From positions 1 through 21,583 of the forward strand of contig JBJTRF010000006.1 of assembly GCA_046076025.1 (NCBI GenBank): a stretch of 21,583 bases of DNA, given 5' to 3'. The translations under genes and the position numbers were made by a program. Every line of letters starts with the position of its first letter. Position 1 is the first letter of the stretch. Below the pieces are notes generated by a model that was given only the letters and a program-made list of their open reading frames with translations, was not told the origin of the DNA and searched no databases. The DNA comes from UBA668 sp046076025 (GTDB lineage: Bacteria; Actinomycetota; Acidimicrobiia; Acidimicrobiales; Ilumatobacteraceae). Of this stretch, positions 17,139 through 21,583 are shown in pieces.

Positions 17139-17156
17139 CACGATGTGGCCATCGTG
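17139..17156. repeat. hairpin/palindrome covering the nrtR start codon
   Basis: Perfect arms CACGATG (17139-17145) and CATCGTG (17150-17156) flank TGGC. The second arm ends with the GTG start codon. The left arm includes CACGAT, a poor -10-like hexamer nine bases before the start. The element could be a binding site for autoregulation or an RNA hairpin that limits translation. Confidence 0.5.
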
Positions 17157-18152
17157 AGCACCACGCCCCCCACCACCGCCGATGCGCCGCCGACCACCTC
17201 GGTGGTGGTCGAGCTCACTGCGGTCATCGTGGCGGTGCGCGACAACCGCCCCTGGGTGCTGATGGTCGACCGCGACGGGCGGCCCGCCCTCCCGTCCGGT
17301 CCCTTCGACCCCGTGGGCGACCGCACGCTCGACAGGGCGATGCGGCGATGGGGCTCCGACCTCACCGGCCTGTCGCTGGGCTTCGTCGAGCAGCTGTACA
17401 CCTTCGGCGACATCGGCCGCGACCCGGTTGCCGCCGCGAGCGGTGCGCGCGTGCTGTCGATCGCCTATCTCGCCTTCGTCGAGCCCGGCGCAGCCGAGCC
17501 GTCGGCGGCCTCCGGGGCTCGGTGGATGGACATCTACGACCTCCTGCCGTGGGAGGACCGCCGCGACCTCGAGTCGGCGGGGTTCGGCGAACTGATGGTG
17601 CCCGCCCTGCGCGCCTGGTCGGGTGCCGACGCAGCCGGGGGCAACGGCGAGGGGCGCCCGTCGCGGCTCGAGCGCGCCGAGCAGTGCTGGTCGCTCGGCG
17701 GCGCGCCATGGGACCCCGTGCGCAGCCTCGAGCGATTCGAACTGCTCTTCGAAGCGGGCCTGGTCGCCGAGGCGGCCACGTCGGCACTCCCGCCGGCGTC
17801 GCCCGAGACACCCGCTGACGCCACCGGCGTCGCCGCCGCACTCGACCACCGGCGCATCCTCGCCAGCGCCCTCGGGCGGGTGCGGGGCAAGCTCACCTAC
17901 CGGCCGGTGGTGTTCGAGCTGCTGCCCGACACGTTCACCCTGCTGCAGCTGCAGCACGTGGTCGAGGCGCTCGCCGGCGTCACGCTGCACAAGCAGAACT
18001 TCCGCCGTCTCGTCGAGGGTGCCGGGCTGGTGGAGGGCACCGGCCGGCGGGCCGAGGGTCTCACTGGCCGGCCGGCCGAGCTGTTCCGGTTCCGCCGCGA
18101 GGTGCTCCGCGAACGCCCAGCTCCGGGCATGAACCTGCCGGGACGCCGCTGA
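17154..18152 (+). CDS. nrtR: NrtR-family regulator of NAD synthesis (Nudix-like domain plus winged helix)
   Basis: The 332-aa protein starts with a Nudix-like domain (about 18-130, from VVVELTAVIVAVRDNRPWVLMVD). The Nudix catalytic box is degenerate: the region DRTLDRAMRRWGSDLTG lacks the glutamates, so it should sense a ligand rather than hydrolyse it, as known for NrtR proteins that bind ADP-ribose or NAD-related compounds. The C-terminal winged helix (about 235-315) has the family pattern HKQNFRRLVEGAGLVEGTG (279-297) and TGRPAELFRFR (304-314). An Ala/Gly/Pro-rich stretch at 155-225 makes it longer than many family members. It lies directly upstream of nadABC, supporting repression of NAD synthesis. 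GTG at 17154 is the best start, though no ribosome site is seen. Confidence 0.88.
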   Translation: MSTTPPTTADAPPTTSVVVELTAVIVAVRDNRPWVLMVDRDGRPALPSGPFDPVGDRTLDRAMRRWGSDLTGLSLGFVEQLYTFGDIGRDPVAAASGARVLSIAYLAFVEPGAAEPSAASGARWMDIYDLLPWEDRRDLESAGFGELMVPALRAWSGADAAGGNGEGRPSRLERAEQCWSLGGAPWDPVRSLERFELLFEAGLVAEAATSALPPASPETPADATGVAAALDHRRILASALGRVRGKLTYRPVVFELLPDTFTLLQLQHVVEALAGVTLHKQNFRRLVEGAGLVEGTGRRAEGLTGRPAELFRFRREVLRERPAPGMNLPGRR

Positions 18153-18182
18153 GTCCTGCGCCGTCCGAGGTGCGAAGGTCGC

Positions 18183-18211
18183 TTGTGCTCCGATAGAGTA
18201 CGAGTTATAGT
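18183..18211 (+). promoter_or_regulatory. nadABC promoter
   Basis: TTGTGC (18183-18188) and TATAGT (18206-18211) are 17 bases apart, the ideal spacing; the -10 is one base from consensus, while the -35 keeps only the TTG. The predicted start near 18218 gives a leader of about 69 bases before nadA, unlike the leaderless genes upstream. The -10 is overlapped by the palindrome at 18201-18229. Confidence 0.6.
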
Positions 18212-18229
18212 CAGAGTGATGATAACTCG
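18201..18229. promoter_or_regulatory. candidate NrtR operator in front of nadA
   Basis: An imperfect 29-base palindrome has outer arms CGAGTTAT (18201-18208) and ATAACTCG (18222-18229) and inner arms TCA (18211-18213) and TGA (18217-18219), all centred on base 18215. Eleven of fourteen pairs match. It covers the -10 hexamer and the predicted transcript start, the right place for repression by the neighbouring regulator. It is AT-rich in an otherwise GC-rich window. Confidence 0.68.
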
Positions 18230-18286
18230 CCGGGCCGGGGACCTGCCGCCCGACGACCGTGCATCCCGCAGCACTGGAGGGCACCG

Positions 18287-19261
18287 ATGACACCCCACGG
18301 ACTTCCCGCAGAGGAACTGGCGGCGCTCGAGCCGCTGATCGCCGAGATCGAACTGCTGAAGCGCCAGCGCAACGCCGTCGTCCTGGCGCACAACTACATG
18401 ACGCCCGACATCTTCCACACCGTGGCCGACATCCGCGGCGACAGCCTCGCCCTCGCCCAGGAGGGCGCCCGCACCGATGCCGACGTCATCGTGATGGCCG
18501 GCGTCCACTTCATGGCCGAGACCGCCAAGATCCTCTCGCCCGACAAGACCGTGCTGATCCCCGACCTGCGCGCCGGATGCAGCCTCGCCAGCTCGATCAC
18601 CGCCGGCGACGTGCTGGCACTGCGCGCTCAGCACCCGGGCGTCCCCGTCGTCACCTACGTCAATACCACCGCCGCAGTGAAGGCCGTCAGCGACGTGTGC
18701 TGCACCTCGGCCAACGCCGTGCAGGTCGTCGAGTCGCTCGGCGCGCCCACCGTGATGCTGCTTCCCGACCGCTTCCTCGCCGCCAACGTCGCCCTGCAGA
18801 CCGACGTCGAGATCATCACGTGGGACACCGGCGCATGCGAGGTGCACGCGCGCTTCACCGGCGTGCAGATCAGGGGCCTGCGCAGCAACTACCCCGACGG
18901 CGTCGCCGTGGTGGCCCACCCCGAGTGCCCCACCGACGTCACCGCCGAGGCCGACTTCGTCGGCTCCACCTCGGCGATGGGACGCTGGCTCACCGCCAAC
19001 GCGCCACGCCGCGTCGCCCTCATCACCGAGTGCTCGATGGCCGACAACCTCGCCGTCGATCACCCCGAGATCGAGTGGGTGAAGCCGTGCAACCTGTGCC
19101 CGCACATGAAGCGCATCACCCTGGCCGGCATCCGCGACGCGCTCGTGTCGATGCAGCACGAGGTGCACGTCGACGATGACATCATCGCCGGCGCCCGGCG
19201 CGCCCTCGACCGCATGCTCGCCGTCGGTCGCGGTGAGACGATCGCGGCGGCACCGAGATGA
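18287..19261 (+). CDS. nadA: quinolinate synthase A
   Basis: This 324-aa enzyme condenses iminoaspartate (from NadB) with dihydroxyacetone phosphate to give quinolinate, using a [4Fe-4S] cluster. Likely cluster ligands are C98 (LRAGCSLASS), C214 (AHPECPTDV) and C271 (CNLCPHMKRITL, 268-279). Substrate-binding blocks include VVLAHNYMTPDI (31-42), MAGVHFMAETAKIL (70-83) and VTYVNTTAAVKA (122-133). GGAGG at 18276-18280 fixes the ATG at 18287. The stop overlaps the nadB start by four bases (ATGA). Transcription probably starts at the promoter within the NrtR-like palindrome upstream. Confidence 0.97.
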   Translation: MTPHGLPAEELAALEPLIAEIELLKRQRNAVVLAHNYMTPDIFHTVADIRGDSLALAQEGARTDADVIVMAGVHFMAETAKILSPDKTVLIPDLRAGCSLASSITAGDVLALRAQHPGVPVVTYVNTTAAVKAVSDVCCTSANAVQVVESLGAPTVMLLPDRFLAANVALQTDVEIITWDTGACEVHARFTGVQIRGLRSNYPDGVAVVAHPECPTDVTAEADFVGSTSAMGRWLTANAPRRVALITECSMADNLAVDHPEIEWVKPCNLCPHMKRITLAGIRDALVSMQHEVHVDDDIIAGARRALDRMLAVGRGETIAAAPR

Positions 19262-20868
19262 GCCGCCCCGCACCCGAGTCCGACGTCATCGTCGTCGGAT
19301 CGGGTGCCGCCGGCCAGTCCGCCGCACTCGCCGCAGCCGGGTCACGAGTCACGCTGCTCACCAAGTCGGTGCTCGGCTCGGGCAACTCGCCGTGGGCGCA
19401 GGGCGGCGTCGCCGCCGCGGTCGCCGAGGGCGACTCGCCTGCGCTGCACGCCGCCGACACCATCGCCGTCGGTGTCGGCCTCAACGATCCCGACGCCGTG
19501 CGCGTGCTCACCACCGAGGGCCCCGACCGCGTCCGCGAGTTGCTCGCATGGGGCGCCCGCTTCGACCGGGCAGCCGACGGCGACCTCGCGCTCACCCGCG
19601 AGGCAGCGCACTCGACGCGGCGCATCCTCCACGCAGCCGATGCCACCGGCGTCGAGATCATTCGCACGCTCCGCGAGGCCGTCACCGCCAGCGATGCCAT
19701 CACCGTCGTCGAGCACGCCACAGTGGTCGACGTGCACATCGCCGACGGGGCGGTGGCTGGCGTTCTGGTCGACTATGGCGACGGCGACGTCACGGTGTAT
19801 CCGGCCCGGGCAGTGATCCTCGCCACCGGCGGCATCGGCCGCCTCTACGAGTTCACCACCAACCCCGCAGAGGCCACCGCCGACGGCATCGCACTCGCCG
19901 CCCGCGCCGGGGCAACGCTGCGCGACCTCGAGTTCGTGCAGTTCCACCCGACGGCACTGGCCGCCACGGGCGCCGACCCGCTGCCGCTGCTCACCGAGGC
20001 GCTGCGCGGCGAGGGAGCGCACATCGTCGACGAGACCGGCCGGCGGTTCGTCCTCGACTCGCATCCCGACGGCGAGCTCGCCCCGCGCGACGTCGTCGCC
20101 CGCGCCATCGCACGCCACCGTCTCGACGGCCACCAGGCATTCCTCGAGGCGGGTCCCGAGCTGCGCGCCGGCTTCGCCGTGCACTTCCCCACCGTGCTGG
20201 CCTCGTGCCTCGCGCACGGCATCGATTCGCGCCGCGACCTGATGCCCGTCAGCCCCGCGCAGCACTACCACATGGGCGGCATCGCCACCGATCTCGATGG
20301 CCGCACCGACATCTACGGGCTGTTCGCCGCCGGCGAGGCCGCCGCCACCGGCACCCACGGCGCAAACCGACTCGCCAGCAACAGCCTGCTCGAGGCACTC
20401 GTGTTCGGTGCACGCGCCGGGCATGCCGCTGCCGACCTGGCGAACGGCAGCACCGCACCACGCCCGGCGACGGGCGGCCGCCGTCGGCCCGAGGTGCGCT
20501 TCGCCAATCGCACGCCCGACGCCCAGCGGTCGATCAACGCCATCGCAAAACTGCGGCACCTGATGTGGCGCCACGTCGGCATCCTGCGCGACGGCGCCGG
20601 CCTGCGTGCCGCGTGCGACGCACTCGCCGCGCTCGACCACCCCGACCTCACCACCGAGGCGCGCAACATGGTGCAGGCGGCCCGGCTCATTGCCGAGGCC
20701 GCCCTCACGCGCACCGAGAGCCGCGGCGCCCACCAGCGCCTCGACCACCCCGGCACCGATCCCTCGTGGGCCTGCCACCTCGACTGCCGCCTGCCGGCGG
20801 CCGGCGCCGACATGGCGATCGAGTTCGAGTGCACCGGACACCCCGACCTCGCCGGCATCGGCTCATGA
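19258..20868 (+). CDS. nadB: L-aspartate oxidase
   Basis: This 536-aa flavoprotein oxidises L-aspartate to iminoaspartate, the first step of NAD synthesis from aspartate. The dinucleotide-binding motif is VIVVGSGAAG (10-19). Other family blocks are SGNSPWAQGG (40-49), the active-site region FHPTA (229-233), LRGEGAHIVDETG (249-261), HYHMGGI (336-342) and GEAAATGTHGANRLASNS (359-376). Length is near that of E. coli NadB (540 aa). Related succinate dehydrogenase/fumarate reductase flavoproteins are ruled out by the nadA and nadC neighbours. ATGA overlaps at both ends indicate tight translational coupling through the operon. Confidence 0.97.
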   Translation: MSRPAPESDVIVVGSGAAGQSAALAAAGSRVTLLTKSVLGSGNSPWAQGGVAAAVAEGDSPALHAADTIAVGVGLNDPDAVRVLTTEGPDRVRELLAWGARFDRAADGDLALTREAAHSTRRILHAADATGVEIIRTLREAVTASDAITVVEHATVVDVHIADGAVAGVLVDYGDGDVTVYPARAVILATGGIGRLYEFTTNPAEATADGIALAARAGATLRDLEFVQFHPTALAATGADPLPLLTEALRGEGAHIVDETGRRFVLDSHPDGELAPRDVVARAIARHRLDGHQAFLEAGPELRAGFAVHFPTVLASCLAHGIDSRRDLMPVSPAQHYHMGGIATDLDGRTDIYGLFAAGEAAATGTHGANRLASNSLLEALVFGARAGHAAADLANGSTAPRPATGGRRRPEVRFANRTPDAQRSINAIAKLRHLMWRHVGILRDGAGLRAACDALAALDHPDLTTEARNMVQAARLIAEAALTRTESRGAHQRLDHPGTDPSWACHLDCRLPAAGADMAIEFECTGHPDLAGIGS

Positions 20869-21583
20869 ACCGCATCCAGTGGGAGGCGCCGCTGCGCCAG
20901 TGGCTGCTCGACGACCTCGGCCGGGCGGGCGACATCACCACCGACTCGACCGTGCCGGCCGGCCTCGCCTGCACGGCGCGGATCATGGCCCGGGAGGCCG
21001 GCGTGATCGCCGGCCTCGCCATCGGCACCGCCGCGTTCGGCCTGCTCGACCCGTCGGTCGACGTCACCCACCACGTCGCCGACGGCGACCGCGTCCAGAC
21101 GGCCACATGCCTTGCGTCGATCAGCGGCCCGGCTCGCGCCGTGCTCGCCGCCGAGCGCACGTGCCTCAACATCATCTGCCACCTCTCCGGCATCGCCACG
21201 GCCACACGCGCCGTTGTCGATGCCGTCGCCGGCACCGGGGCGGCCGTCGTCGACACGCGCAAGACCACGCCCGGCCTCCGCTCGCTCGAGAAGTGGGCGG
21301 TCAGGCTCGGCGGCGGCTCGAACCACCGATTCGGCCTCGACGACGCCGTGCTCATCAAGGACAACCACATCGCCGTCGCCGGCGGCATCACCGCTGCAGT
21401 GCGCGCCGCGCAGCGGCATGCCGGACACCTCGTGAAGATCGAAGTCGAGGTCGACACGCTCGAACAGCTCGACGAGGCACTCACCCTCGATGTCGACGTG
21501 GTCATGCTCGACAACTTCGACCTCGACCGGCTGCGCGCCGGCGTGCACCGCGTCCGCGACCATGCGCAGCGAACCGGGCGACG
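20865..21583 (+). CDS. nadC: nicotinate-nucleotide pyrophosphorylase (quinolinate phosphoribosyltransferase), 3' end beyond window
   Basis: The first 239 residues are present. The enzyme converts quinolinate and phosphoribosyl pyrophosphate to nicotinate mononucleotide. Motifs seen: GDITTDST (22-29), ERTCLNIICHLSGIAT (97-112), DTRKTTPGLRSLEKWAV (130-146), GGGSNHRFGLDDAVLIKDNH (149-168), the substrate-binding KIEVEV (191-196) and VVMLDNF (212-218). The family is usually about 280-290 aa, so roughly 45 residues are missing because the window ends. The start overlaps the nadB stop by four bases. Confidence 0.95.
   Translation, partial: MNRIQWEAPLRQWLLDDLGRAGDITTDSTVPAGLACTARIMAREAGVIAGLAIGTAAFGLLDPSVDVTHHVADGDRVQTATCLASISGPARAVLAAERTCLNIICHLSGIATATRAVVDAVAGTGAAVVDTRKTTPGLRSLEKWAVRLGGGSNHRFGLDDAVLIKDNHIAVAGGITAAVRAAQRHAGHLVKIEVEVDTLEQLDEALTLDVDVVMLDNFDLDRLRAGVHRVRDHAQRTGR

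Noticed and set aside
17897..19273. 458-codon minus-strand open frame over nrtR and nadA
   Set aside because: Both genes beneath it carry full family motifs; the antisense product is low-complexity Gly/His/Asp-rich.

Overview
This is a GC-rich window of closely packed genes. I found no tRNA, rRNA, insertion sequence or CRISPR array, and no gene-free stretch longer than about 130 bases. GC content, frequent GTG starts, promoter hexamers of the TANNNT type placed directly in front of start codons, and the gene families present all suggest an actinobacterium. Acidimicrobiia-type lineages are a reasonable guess, but the sequence alone does not prove it.

Region 1 (92-7108, plus strand) is a carbon monoxide dehydrogenase (CODH) operon. 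It runs: a 78-aa unknown protein, coxM (FAD subunit), coxS (2x[2Fe-2S] subunit), coxL (molybdenum-copper subunit), an XdhC-type protein fused to a C-terminal YHS metal-binding domain, coxG, and five consecutive genes for tiny proteins with one membrane segment each. CoxL carries the AYRCSFR active-site loop and the gene order is M-S-L. Both mark a true form I (aerobic, CO-oxidising) enzyme rather than a form II homologue. The five membrane proteins look like diverged copies of one another and are the least explained part of the window.

Region 2 (11183 down to 7112, minus strand) is a maturation operon converging on the first. It runs: a second XdhC-family protein, an 86-aa unknown, coxD (MoxR-type AAA+ ATPase), coxE (VWA protein), a 95-aa unknown, and a 151-aa protein resembling a divergent GIY-YIG domain. 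CoxD and CoxE are known to be needed to build the Mo-Cu site, so regions 1 and 2 together form a CODH locus. The two operons end 3 bp apart.

Region 3 (11267-17068) holds unrelated single genes: a GlcD/D-2-hydroxyglutarate-dehydrogenase-type flavoprotein, a polysaccharide-deacetylase lipoprotein, a 211-aa unknown, a BNR/sialidase-like protein with a LamG-like C-terminus, and an EamA transporter. Several start without a Shine-Dalgarno site but have TANNNT exactly six bases before the start codon, as expected for leaderless mRNAs.

Region 4 (17154-21583) is the NAD de novo synthesis locus: an NrtR-type regulator followed by nadA, nadB and nadC, the last cut by the window end. The nad genes overlap by 4 bp each. 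A 29-bp imperfect palindrome lies over the predicted nadA promoter and is a strong candidate NrtR operator.
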